From the NCBI GenBank assembly GCA_963693315.1, contig OY856188.1:147745096-147809095 (forward strand): a stretch of 64,000 nucleotides of DNA. Reading direction: 5' to 3'. How positions within the stretch are numbered: the first letter of the stretch is position 1; each line of letters opens with the position of its first letter. Below the pieces are notes generated by a model. That model ran no database searches, had not been told where the DNA came from, and worked only from the letters and a program-made list of their open reading frames with translations. The DNA is from Diogma glabrata. Taxonomy: Eukaryota > Arthropoda > Insecta > Diptera > Cylindrotomidae. The translations under genes and the position numbers were made by a program. Below are positions 1 to 10,398 of this stretch, piece by piece.

Positions 1-414
1 AGCAATCACTAAAAATCGATTTTAATATTTTATTTGTTTATAAAAATCGGAATTTGCTAATAATTTTTATTAAATATATTTTTTTATTAAAATTCCATCT
101 CTTAACTTTAAAATAAAATAAAACAAAAGCTTCTATCATTAATAGAACCGAAGTTATGAATTTTTGAAAATAAACCGTCAAGCCGAAAATCACGAAATTC
201 TCGAAATTTAGATCGCCTCCATTTTCCAAAAAAAAATCCTCGAACACGTATATTTTTTTCAATATCATACCCGTTAATTTTTTAAGCCAAATCACAAATG
301 CGTGATTTTGTTCAAATCTGTTCGATTTGTACAAAAATGACCCATATGGCAAATGTAATTTTTTTTTAATTTTAATTGTACGAAATTTACCTACATATTC
401 TAAAAAAAATTTTT

Positions 415-527
415 AAACGTCGCGCAGTGTGAAATTTTAATCGCGCATTGCGAAAATTAGTATTGAAAACTCATCTCGCGCAGTGGGAATCGCGCAGTTA
501 AAACCCGCGCAGTTGGAGGGATTACTG
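415..527 (-). mobile_element. End of a pogo/Tigger-like DNA transposon
   Basis: Read on the minus strand the segment begins TACAGTAATCCCTCCAACTG, the kind of terminal inverted repeat seen in pogo/Tigger members of the Tc1/mariner group, including a TA at the edge (528-529). Several CGCGCAGT units follow inward (415-515). The partner end is not in the window, so the element either continues off the left edge or is truncated. No transposase ORF is recognisable in 1-415. Family assignment rests on the terminal motif alone. Confidence 0.45.
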
Positions 528-529
528 TA

Positions 530-1083
530 TAAGGTTTTAATATAAATAATAATGAAAAAACGGTGGTTTTAATTTCTTATAAATTTTATTTAAATATGAT
601 TTTGATAAAGCAATAATTTAATAAATAAGTTTTTTCCTAATTAATCCGTAATTATTTTCATAATTATGTTGTGTAATTCTGGATATTGGTTAATAACCCC
701 TCTGTCTATTTACCATCATTCTATAAATAAATAAATAAAAACAATTTTAAAATAACATATATATCATTATATATAACTATTATATTTGTATGGAATTGAA
801 ATATTAAGATTCATCAAATTTTAGGTTAGAGAATAGAGATTATACGTTTCCAATTAAATTGAATTATTAAATAAATATATATATTTCTTATGTGTAAAAA
901 AAATTATCTGTTCTATATTTTTATTTGTTTAAAATATCACATGTTATTAAATTTAAGGCTTTTTATGACAATAATAATAAAAGCAACAATAAATACCAAT
1001 TAATTTATATAACTCACATACTATCACTTATGAAATATTACAAAAATGTCCGACTATTGTTCACAAAAATAAGAGACAATGCA
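530..1083. other. AT-rich stretch with no recognisable feature
   Basis: Very AT-rich sequence with stops in all frames and no repeat boundary that I can define. Confidence 0.5.
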
Positions 1084-2327
1084 CCCCTTTAAGCAAAAGA
1101 AACGGATCGCTAAAAGCGAAGCATAAACGAAACATTTATGAGCTCTTTTTTCCTGTGATAAAATATGCATCGCAAAAGTAATACATAAATGTTATGCGTA
1201 CGATACACAAAAACGTATTACAAAACCGAAACATTTTAGTTACATTAAGGCCCGCTATACACTTGAGCTAAACTATGTGAACTATGCGAACTATGTTTTT
1301 TGTATACAACGTAATTATAAAAAAAAACATTACGGAAACAAATAATTTAAAAAAAGAAAATAAAAAAGGAAACATTACATTCATTATATTTTGTTTAAAA
1401 AATATTATTCGCGTTAAAACATTATTTTTTTAAAAACATAGTTCGCATAGTTTAGCTCAAGTGTATAGAGGGCCTAAAGTTCTTCGTTTATATTACGCTT
1501 ACGTAACACTTTTTTTAAGGTTATGTCAAATCCTTTATATTACACTTACGTAACACTTTATTTGAAGGTTATGTAAATTGCTTAAACTGTCAAATATATA
1601 TTATCCCAATTCGCGCGTGAAGAAAACATTATTAAATCAAAATATAATTATTTTATTATTAATTTTTGTTTAAACTAAGATTAATTAAAAAAGTAAAAAG
1701 CTAAGCTTAAACTAGTTAACGGAATAGGAAAAGGTAATATTTTTGTTAATTTTATCATACGTATTATAAATATGTTTTTTTATATTCAAAATAACATATA
1801 ATTATACAAAATATTTTTCACATTATGTGAACAAAATTTTGTATACATATTTGAATTTAATACATTTTACTTTATATTTATTTTATATTTATATAAGAAA
1901 GAAAACTTTATATAAGAAAGAAAGTAACTTGTGATATTTTATTTAGCCTTGTATTTGTGAAATATGAAATATTTTAATTGAATTTGATTAAACGAAATAT
2001 ATGAAAAACAAAAATACGTTTTTATTGGTTATAAAAAAAAATTATTACGTATAATAATTATTGGTTACGTATAAACGTAACGTAACCATTGATTAAAAAT
2101 GTTACCAATAAGTTACACTAAAGTGTTACACAAACGTAACACAAATTACAGTGCGTAAACGGCTCACTTAAGTGAAGAATTTATGATTCGCAACAATTTT
2201 AATTATCACAGGACTGATGAATCGCAAACGTAACTTTTTTGCTTCGCAAAACGATACGTTAGTGAGGAGTTGTATGAAATATGTTCTTCGTTTATGTTAC
2301 GTTTACGTAACGTTTTGCTTAAAGGGG
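1084..2327. mobile_element. Foldback-like non-autonomous DNA element
   Basis: The ends form an inverted repeat: CCCCTTTAAGCAAAA at 1084 against TTTTGCTTAAAGGGG ending at 2327. Further inward, weaker inverted similarity continues (GCGAAGC, CCTGTGATAA and AACGAA blocks on both sides). The interior carries many copies of a GTTACGT/ACGTAAC motif, typical of subterminal transposase-binding repeats. There is no ORF of note. A separate MITE is nested at 1249-1474. I could not find a convincing target-site duplication, so the superfamily is unknown. Confidence 0.5.
1249..1474. mobile_element. PIF/Harbinger-type MITE with TAA target-site duplication
   Basis: A 226-bp element has long inverted ends. 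GGCCCGCTATACACTTGAGC starts at 1249, and its reverse complement, with CGGGC changed to AGGGC, ends at 1474. The inverted similarity extends about 45 bp through the repeated GAACTATG. It is flanked by TAA on both sides (1246-1248 and 1475-1477). A 3-bp TWA duplication fits the PIF/Harbinger superfamily. It has no coding capacity. Confidence 0.7.
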
Positions 2328-2409
2328 TCTTTTTTCCGCACGTCGATAACAGTATCTATAAAGCATGTTATCGATGTTGGATTTTTAGGTGGGATGTAAT
2401 CGAGACTTA

Positions 2410-2791
2410 AGGGGCAAACACAATAGATCCGTTCCGTCCGCTCCGTTATATTTGAACTGTCAGTTTATATGTAAAACGGAAATTAAAACACAATGAACGG
2501 AGGGGAAAAAAGCGGAACGGACACTAAACACAAATTCAAACTTTAACGGAAGACATAACCTCAAATATTGTTTAGTTTTTCTACATATTTATATAAATAA
2601 GCAGATTTCAACAAATTTCATAAAATATGTATATAATTTAGCAAATCTATAAAATAATACATACAAATATAAATAAAATATAAGTTTTTGGATAGTTAAA
2701 GACGGAGCGGTTGTATTGTGTTTTATAAAAAGAACGGATTGAGGTAGATAAAAAATGAACGGAACGGAACGGATCTATTGTGTTTGAACCT
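2410..2791. mobile_element. MITE with CAAACACAATAGATCCG ends
   Basis: A 382-bp element has terminal inverted repeats of the form AGG(GG/TT)CAAACACAATAGATCCG, continuing with CGTTCCG-rich sequence on both arms. It is flanked by TTA (2407-2409 and 2792-2794), which fits a PIF/Harbinger-type 3-bp duplication. A piggyBac-like TTAA reading is also possible because both flanks continue with A. The short minus-strand ORF across it is not considered a gene. Confidence 0.65.
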
Positions 2792-2826
2792 TTAATCGTA
2801 ACCTGTTTCGATACAAAATCGAAACT

Positions 2827-3358
2827 ACTACCCTGGTTAAACATTCCAATTCAATTCTATTGAATCCTATTAAATCCAATATGATTTCAATAGAATTAAA
2901 TTGGATTGAATTGGTTTAATAGGAAGACTTCGATCAACCGATTAAAATTCAATCGGAATGAATGGGATTTAACAGGAAAAGAAGTTCTGTAGGAAATAAA
3001 GGAAATTTCCAATTGAATTTCAATCGGAAAGCAAGAGTTTCAATAGGAAAAAGGAACTTAGAAAAAAATTAAACAATCTTATAAATTTAACAGGATTTAA
3101 TTGGAAAAGATTTAATAGGAATGAATAGGATTAATCGGAATTCTGCAATGGAAATTTCCAATTAATTCCTATTTATATACATTTCCTATAGATTCCGGTT
3201 GAAAAATAAAATAGAGATATTTAACAGGAATGAATAGGATTGTATTGGAAATAGATTTTTTTAAATAGGAATTAATTGAAAATTCCCAATGCAGAATTTC
3301 GATTAATCCAATTAATTTTTTTCAATTGGTTTCAATTGGAATGTTTAATCAGGGTAGT
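2827..3358. mobile_element. Long inverted-repeat MITE (possibly CACTA-like)
   Basis: ACTACCCTGGTTAAACATTC at 2827 is mirrored, with one mismatch, by the end at 3358. The arms are filled with degenerate AATTGGATT/AATAGGAAT units that are themselves palindromic. The right end reads CACTACCCTG on the minus strand, which suggests a CACTA-type terminus, but the target duplication is only two to three bases and is not decisive. It is non-coding. Confidence 0.55.
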
Positions 3359-3994
3359 GACAATGTTGAAAGTTTAGAGTATCGTACGTATTTTTGGTTG
3401 TGTTTTAAAATATTTGTAATATTAATTAATAAATTTATTTATTATAATATAAAATACATATTCTTAATTAAAACTAAATATAAAACATAAAAAACGATAA
3501 ATGTGAATGGGAGCCTGAAATGAGAAAAAGTGCCTTTAAAAAAAATAGTTTTTAGAAATATAGATGTATATATCAAAATGTGAACCTGAAATGAGAAAAA
3601 ATACCATTAAAAGAAATAGTTTATAGATGTATATATCAAATCAATAAATGCTGCAACTTCAAATTATAGGTTATGTTATGATGAAAATAAAATTAAAATA
3701 AATCTAGAGTCTAGACAGATAACATATTTTCTTATATATTATTAAGAATGTACTTACTGTTTAAATATATTATATTATACACAATATTTTAACTATATTT
3801 GTTTAATTTATCAACAAATACATGTTACGCGCGACTACGAAACTGAAAAATGAATAATTTTAAATGTCAAAACACCATATTTTTTAATTAGAGTGAGATG
3901 ACAATATACAATAGGTATGCCTCCTTTTCTCCAATTCGAAAGTATCGATTACAAAACGATTTCGATTACAGTTTCTTGCCTGGCTAATATAAAA

Positions 3995-4035
3995 TTTCAC
4001 AGTCTACAGTTCGCATGTTACAACCCAGCTAGATG
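3995..4035 (+). repeat. Dispersed CACAGTTCGCATGTT repeat unit
   Basis: The phrase TTTCACAGTCTACAGTTCGC, followed by ATGTTACAACCCAGCT, recurs twice in variant form at about 36837-36870 and 36892-36922. It is therefore part of an interspersed repeat, perhaps an old MITE, whose borders I cannot place. Confidence 0.45.
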
Positions 4036-4079
4036 GTTTTATTTTATCTTTTCTGTGGCAGTCGAATCAATACATAAAT

Positions 4080-4271
4080 TTTTTTTTGATTCAAAGTTAG
4101 GCATGTTTAGTGTTAACCATAATAAATTATTATAGATTAACGTCTTTGAATATCCGAAGTTAACCATGCTAACTATAGGGAACTAGGGCTCGAGCTTATT
4201 TATCAATTTTCTTTGAGGAATCTAGTCACGTCGATTTTAAAATTTTGAGGATTAAAATTATCAGGAAAGAC
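4080..4271 (-). mobile_element. 3' end of an ancient non-LTR element, interrupted by gypsy element 1
   Basis: This segment aligns by eye, at clearly lower identity, with the 3' UTR and C-terminal coding end of the intact minus-strand element at 57.76-57.96 kb. Shared landmarks are ...CTTTGAATATCCGAAG... (4146) and the TTTTGAGGATTAAAATTATC block just before 4271. Gypsy element 1 inserted at AGAC (4268-4271). The old copy resumes after its right LTR at 15006. Confidence 0.6.
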
Positions 4272-5352
4272 TGTAACGTCGGCTTTATGCTAATTAACAT
4301 GATAAAACCAATCCCTATTCTTGATCTGACTCAAACACAATTAACATTTCATTTTTCATTTTTCCATTACAATAGTTAAATTTTTCTCCTAACACAGACC
4401 AGCTTCAATTCGATAAATATAAGAACGCACCCGTTTTTTTTGTTCAGTTGCTTGATTTCTTTTTAAAGGAAAAAAAAACAGAAAACGTCAAACAGAAACA
4501 CATTTTTGCAATTTGAAAATTTTTGGATATTCACCCGATGTTTGACTTTCAAACTATAAAAAAGTTAAGTTTCTTTTTAGAATTAAAATGCTAAGTTGAT
4601 TTGTGCAAATAAATAGATCTGTAAAGTAAAATTAACCAAAGATATATATATGCAGATAATAAAAGTATAGAAGAAAGGAAGAATCTTGTTTATTAGATTG
4701 TTTGGTTATGAATTTCTCATGTTCATATGGCGAATATTGACATCCAATATTAAACAAATAGCTAACACAGTGAGTAAAGATATACTATCTTCAAATTATT
4801 GGGATACGAACGAGCTGGGGCTGTATAATAGTGGACGCTGATCAATTAAAAACAAAACCAGTATCTTGTATGGATTCGGAGGCTGGAGTTGATCCGACTA
4901 AAATTTACATAAGATCGATCATTCCACGCATATAATTGGAATATTTTGGAGTACTCATGTTCATTGGCAGACTTGTGAAACCAAACATTTTTCAACAAAC
5001 TGGAGACTTTGGAATTTACTGTCATCAACTTAATTTACCAGCTAAGTTTTTTTTTATCATTATTATTTTTGTTAAATCTTTCCTTTTTTTTAGTATATTA
5101 TCTATGAATTTTTAATACATGTTTGAATATTTCCTATTGATATAGAATGATAAGATAAATATTGAAATATAAGAGATTTCCATAGATCTGGCTTCGTCAT
5201 TGGAAACAACCCGTGTTTCCGGATGAAAATTAATCGGTTTCTTTTTGTACGATTTGTTTTTATAATATAATAAGATCTCGGTAAGATAGTTATTTTTGTT
5301 AAAGAAAAGTCCAAGTGGATTCAACGAAGTGAATTACCACAGTAATATAATA
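4272..5352 (+). repeat. 5' LTR of gypsy element 1
   Basis: This 1081-bp copy matches 13899-15001 almost base for base, starting TGTAACGTCGG. Compared with the 3' LTR it lacks about 23 bp near 4630 (AGCACAATTAATTAT in the other copy) and has one extra A in a homopolymer near 4478. It ends in a short potential hairpin (GATTCA...TGAATT) just before the terminus. Minus-strand ORFs within it are shared by both LTRs and are not genes. Confidence 0.93.
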
Positions 5353-5376
5353 AAGTGGCAGCCGAAACGAACCCCT
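5353..5376 (+). other. Primer-binding site region of gypsy element 1
   Basis: Immediately after the 5' LTR the sequence reads AAG, then TGGCAGCCGAAACGAACCCC. A TGG start right behind the LTR is the expected position and form of a tRNA primer-binding site. I do not assign the tRNA. Element 2 has a related but altered sequence at 17947 (TTGACGCCGAACC). Confidence 0.6.
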
Positions 5377-5652
5377 GGTGGAACCAGGTCAGGTTTTAGA
5401 TATTCATTTCTTTATACCGTAATTACGGTAAATAAATTTTTGCTTTGTTGTGAATTTTTGGCGCGCAAAGTTTTGGCGTAATAATTTTGGGCGTTGTCAA
5501 CCAGTTTTTGGTTTTTTTATTAATAATATTTTTTTTGATAAAATATTTGGAAAACCAGTTTGGTGTTTTATATATTCCTTTTTGGATATATACATTTATA
5601 TTTTTTTTTGATAAACCAGATATTGGTTTTTTTTTGTTGTTTTTGAAATTTT

Positions 5653-6258
5653 TTGGAATTGATAGAGAATATGTATACGATGAGGGGTCAGGGGTTGATA
5701 AGGAGGTGTCGACCAGGGGGGTTTGAGCCCTGGATGGATGAGGTGGAAGAGAGAGAGCAGATAGAGAGAAAGGAGAAGATGAATGAGGCGATGAATGTGG
5801 TGAAAGGAATTATAAATGTGGTTATGAATGAGGTGAAAGATAAGTTATATCTGGAGATTATGAATGATATCTACGAAGAGCAGTATGATAAGTTCCTGGA
5901 TGTGCTGATTTATGAAATAGCGAATGAGATGAATATGGTGGGTGATATAGTGAATGAGGAAGTGCATGAGGAGGTGAATGAGATGAATATGGTGGGTGAT
6001 ATAGTGAATGAGGAAGTGAATGTGGGCTGGCGAGAAAGAAGGAGGATTAATAAAAATAGGAGCTCTCATCTGAAAAGAAAGGAGAAGAGGAAGAAGGAAA
6101 AGGAGGGTCGCTTGGTCGTGGAGCTGGGAGCTTCCTCGACCAAGAGTACTCAAACTGAGGAGCTGGTTGAGGAGGTCCCCATCTCACCGACCACGCGACA
6201 GGAAGAGGAGTGGTCTGGTCCACAGGAGGCCCCTGTTCCTCATTGTATAATTAGTTAA
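5653..6258 (+). CDS. Accessory leader ORF of gypsy element 1 (unknown function)
   Basis: This 201-residue ORF lies between the PBS and gag, where gypsy elements normally have only leader. The middle is acidic/amphipathic and contains two copies of a NEMNMVGDIVNEEV unit (about residues 90-123). A very basic stretch follows (RRR...KRKEKRKKEKE, about 128-152) and then an acidic tail. The part from NVGWRER onward is recognisable in element 2 (18611-18840), including the GASSTKSTQ and RQEEEWSGPQE stretches, whereas the first half is unrelated. It has no signal peptide or membrane segment. I recognise no family. A nucleic-acid-binding role is conceivable from the basic block but is inference only. 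Confidence 0.6.
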   Translation: MELIENMYTMRGQGLIRRCRPGGFEPWMDEVEEREQIERKEKMNEAMNVVKGIINVVMNEVKDKLYLEIMNDIYEEQYDKFLDVLIYEIANEMNMVGDIVNEEVHEEVNEMNMVGDIVNEEVNVGWRERRRINKNRSSHLKRKEKRKKEKEGRLVVELGASSTKSTQTEELVEEVPISPTTRQEEEWSGPQEAPVPHCIIS

Positions 6259-7236
6259 GACTAATTTTTTTTTAATTTTGAAAAAAACCGTTTTGGGACA
6301 GCAATTTTTTTGGAGATTGTTTTTTGTGCTGTCATCTGCTTTTAGTAATACTAATTGTTTTTTATTTGGAAAAAAGAAAACCGTTTTGGGGAAGCAGTTT
6401 TTTTTTGAAATTTTTTTATGCTACCACGTACATATTTTTGGTATACTATTGTACATATCTTTTGTATATCCTGTACATATTTTTTTTTATATACATAGTA
6501 CAATTTTTCGTACATAATGTATATTTATACTTGGTTATATATTGTACATATTCTTGGATGATGCAATTAATTTATATATGGAATTAATCGTATGTTTTTT
6601 TGATTGTGGTTAAGTCATGTTTTTATGAGTTTTAGGATGTTATTAACGTAATAAAAGTTAACATTGACCAAACAGTTTTCAACGGTTTTGTATAAGTTTA
6701 AATCTTTCGTCACTACTTTCAAAGTATTATTGGTCTGTGTTTATGGAAGTACAATTGAAAATAATTAATTCCCATCAACTTTATAGAGTGAGCCGGATCC
6801 AAATCAATATCTCTACATTTGTCATCATAATGATCCGCGGATGTACGTATACATATCTCGTATGAGTCCATTTTAGCTACCACCATTTTTTAAATTATTT
6901 TTTATTGCGATTAATTTTAAAAAAATGGTATAAATATAGAAACAATTATTCTTAGCTAACATTTATTTTTGTTTCGAATACATTAAATAAAGCGAAAGAT
7001 TTAACCTGAACAAATATATTAGAATTAATAATTTAAAGATTAGTAAGCTTAGTTTTAAATTTAAAATAATCGTAATTTTTTTTAAATTACCAATTTATTA
7101 TTTAGTCTGAAGATTTAATTTAATTAATTTCATGTAAAACCTTATTAACACATATTATATATTTCATGTTTCGATTTAGCATTTTTAAATAGGGAATTGT
7201 TTGGATTATGGATAAGTTATGTAGTATTTAGGTTTA

Positions 7237-7840
7237 TTGATTCACTTTCTCAGCGGTAGGCCTAAAAAGCCATCCATAGAGCTTCACTCTTTAACATTGA
7301 TGTCGTTCTTAGATCGCCTATGGCCATCGGGGTTATGCGATCGAAGAACATTGGTTTCTTCTCTTCATTCGGCGAGGAAGTTCTCAGGGACGAGGAGTGG
7401 TGTTGCTGTGTTTGTACTTAGGTGCAAACCAGCAGTACCATTCTTTGCTCAGAGGCTTCTTCGGTGTAATGAAGAGAAGAACCAATTGTACTTTTGCTTT
7501 CAGGATCAGAGGCTTCACCTCATACAAATTCATATTTTTCCATTTTTCCACTTAGCTTTTACAATAAAACAATTTTCATAGAGTTTAGGGTTTGAAGTCT
7601 GGTGCTCGGGAGCGTTCTACAACTTTCGCATTAGGTTTAGTTGTAATTTATTTGTAGATTAAACAAGCACAACTGGGTCAGTAGAAATGGACCTAGTGTC
7701 TAATCGTGACAGTTGTGATTGTTTTATTAGGTTGGGGAGAATCTGTTCTGTAGAATCTGGTCGTTAGGGGCTTTTCTAGTCAGTTCTCACATGCATGGTT
7801 GGAGTGGGCTCGCGAACGCGATATTTTAAATTTAAACAAT
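7237..7840 (+). other. Conserved non-coding leader block before gag (element 1)
   Basis: From AGCGGTAGGCCTAA onward this block is strongly conserved with 19130-19735 in element 2, while neighbouring AT-rich leader sequence is not. Small ORFs in it are not preserved in length between the copies. The conservation without a stable reading frame suggests an RNA-level role such as packaging or internal ribosome entry, or simply shared ancestry. After it comes a (AAATAAAT)-rich stretch (7900-8340) with no gene. Confidence 0.5.
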
Positions 7841-8595
7841 ATGGATATTGTAGCCATACTTACTTTTTAAATTGTCTCCAGACGAATCTTGATTTTGGGA
7901 ATCTCTTATATTATTAAATAAAAATAAAATAAATCAAACAAATTTTTCAAAAATTAAATAAATAAAATTTTTTATTAAATAAAGTAAATTTTCGTAATTA
8001 AATAATTTTAGGTAAATAAATAATTTTTTTTAGAATCTAAATAGTTTTAGGTAACTAAATAAATAAATTTTCTTAATAAGCAAGACATCAAGATATAAAT
8101 AAATATTCTTTATTTTTTTAAAAATAAATCAATATTTGGAGCTAAGACGGTGCATCCAATAAATAAGCATTTTTTCAAATATTTTTATTTTTTCAATTTC
8201 TTTTAAAAATAAATAAATATTCTTAGGGGTGCTATCGTCAATAAACAATTTTAGATATATGATTTTTCTAAATTTCAGATATCTGGAATTAGAAATAAAT
8301 AAATTATTTTATAGATATCACAATATTTTAAGTATTTTTTTTTGAAAAAAAAGTCAAGCAACTTTGAGCAAAACAACTATTTCTTCTCTCATTAAAATCT
8401 GTCTTTGCGAAAAGAAAATAACTTTTTCTTTGTGTTTTCGAATTGGGGGTGTTCTGTGTTTTTTTTTCCTTTTTCATTTCCATCGGACGATTTTACCGGG
8501 CGTATTAATCCACTTAATTTAGTGATATTGTTTTTTTTGGTATTGGTTTTGTTATTGTTGTTCGTATTCGGGAATTTTACAACTTATTATATAAA

Positions 8596-10398
8596 ATGTC
8601 AAGTCAAATAGACATTGACCATCCATTTTATGGATTGGAACCCAGCGAACTGCAAATTGAATGTCTGGTTCGAGGTGTGGATTTCAGGGGGGTCAACTGG
8701 GCAGAGGAACTTCGAAACCACGCGGTACAAGGTTCAGTTCCATTAACTGTATCTCACGCGAGAGATTTGGTAGCTGAGTCTCAAATGGTGGTGCAGGCAG
8801 CACAACTAATGGTGGATCAGATACGTAGACTTCAGCCACCGATTAATCAGCCATTCTTAGATGGTCTGGCTAATCGTGTGTTGCACTATACAGGGAGGAT
8901 GAATAGGTTGGGTTCTCGCGATGATTTGCAAGAAGCCCGCACCTACGCTATCTCCCAATTGTCACGCGCTTGGGATATAATAAGATCGTTGTCGACACGT
9001 CCAGTTATGCAGAGTAAACCAGGAGGTTCATCTGTACCATCCGAACCGCCTGCGTTTCAGCCAGATGAGAGATCCGCTCCAATACCAGTACAGCCAATAA
9101 CTGATACGATACACAGTTTAAATCGTGGGTATCAACAACAACAAAGACGGGCAGAACAATTACCACCATCGTATTTTCAACAATCAGGTTTAAGAGCGGA
9201 GGACTTCGCATTACCACAACTGGGTTCATCGTTCCAAGCTGAATAAATATACATCAATCCGGCATTGGTACAGCAACCTCTGAATTATCAACCGATACCA
9301 CAGGAGCAGTTACAACAATTTCAAACAAATTATCCACAAGCTCCATTAACAGCACCACCACCATACAACCCACTTCCTCAGGTATCTCGTGTCGCGGCTC
9401 CAGCATTGTCACCGGGAGCATACCGAGAGGTACGTAGGAAAAATTTGAGTCGTTATGACTCAAATTGGGTTCCGAACTTCACAGGGGATGGTCACTCCCC
9501 TGATGTTCATGAGTTTATTCATCGAGTGGAGGCGGCTGCAAGGAGAGACCGTGTGTCCTGGGACGACCTGAGGTCGATCGTTCCACGGTACCTCAAGGCA
9601 GCTGCCGATAGATATTATTTGAATTTAACTCATGAATATGAGGAAGTGACTTACTCAGTGCTTAGGGAAGGACTCCTACGCACCTTCGGTACGCTCACCG
9701 ATGATAAAGCGGTATTACGTGTTCTTTTGAACCGTAAACAGAAAGTCAAAGAGAGCGTTTATGAGTATTTAGTTGAAGTGGGTTCGTTAAATCGAAGATT
9801 AGTTCGACCATTTGCTGCAGCTGAATTATTAGAAATCGCTAGGGAAGGACTGAGCGTAGAACTGAAAAACGCTACACTTGCAGCAACAATCTCAACTATG
9901 GACGAGCTTCGGACATTGTGTCAGAAGTTCGAACGTTTGTGGTCTACACCAGTCCCAACCAGAATGTCAAACTTAAGGATTAGCGAACTACAGCAAATGG
10001 ACGACTATGAATCAGAAATAGATCCAGAACAAGATGGATATATTGAAGCTGTGGATACACAACCGAGAAGAATTCTGCAACGACCTGTGATATCATCTGG
10101 TAATACTAATCAACCTGGTCCATCAATGTCCAGACAACCAATTGTCTGTTTTAGATGCGGGGTAAATGGACATCGAGCTCCGGATTGTTCTAAAAACAGA
10201 ATAAAACTGTATTGCTGGAAGTGCAACAAACCTGACGTAATTTATGCAAATTGTTCTTATTGTCACCCGTCGTTAAACGATCGACCGAGAGTACATGCTT
10301 CGGGAATAGTACCCTCGGTTCAACAGCCAATGAGCCCGAAGAAAGCGACGAGAGATGTAGGAACACAAGACGATCTACCACCGAAGAAACCAGAATAA
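8596..10398 (+). pseudogene. gag: Gag of gypsy element 1, one in-frame stop
   Basis: One reading frame runs from the ATG at 8596 (AAAATGTCA) to TAA at 10396 and is interrupted only by TAA at 9244-9246; the same frame continues immediately. About 600 codons. The second half carries a retrotransposon capsid-like region (from about 9445: NWVPNFTGDG, then FERLW near 9935). It is followed by a nucleocapsid CCHC knuckle, CFRCGVNGHRAPDC (10147), and a second Cys pair set, CWKC...CSYC (10213-10261). Its role is to form the virus-like particle that packages element RNA. The internal stop removes capsid and NC unless it is read through. Element 2 is broken within about ten bases of the same place, by a frameshift. 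Confidence 0.85.

Noticed and set aside
4846..5324. Minus-strand ORFs repeated at 14495-14973
   Set aside because: They recur only because they lie in the two LTR copies of gypsy element 1. They are short, overlapping and featureless.
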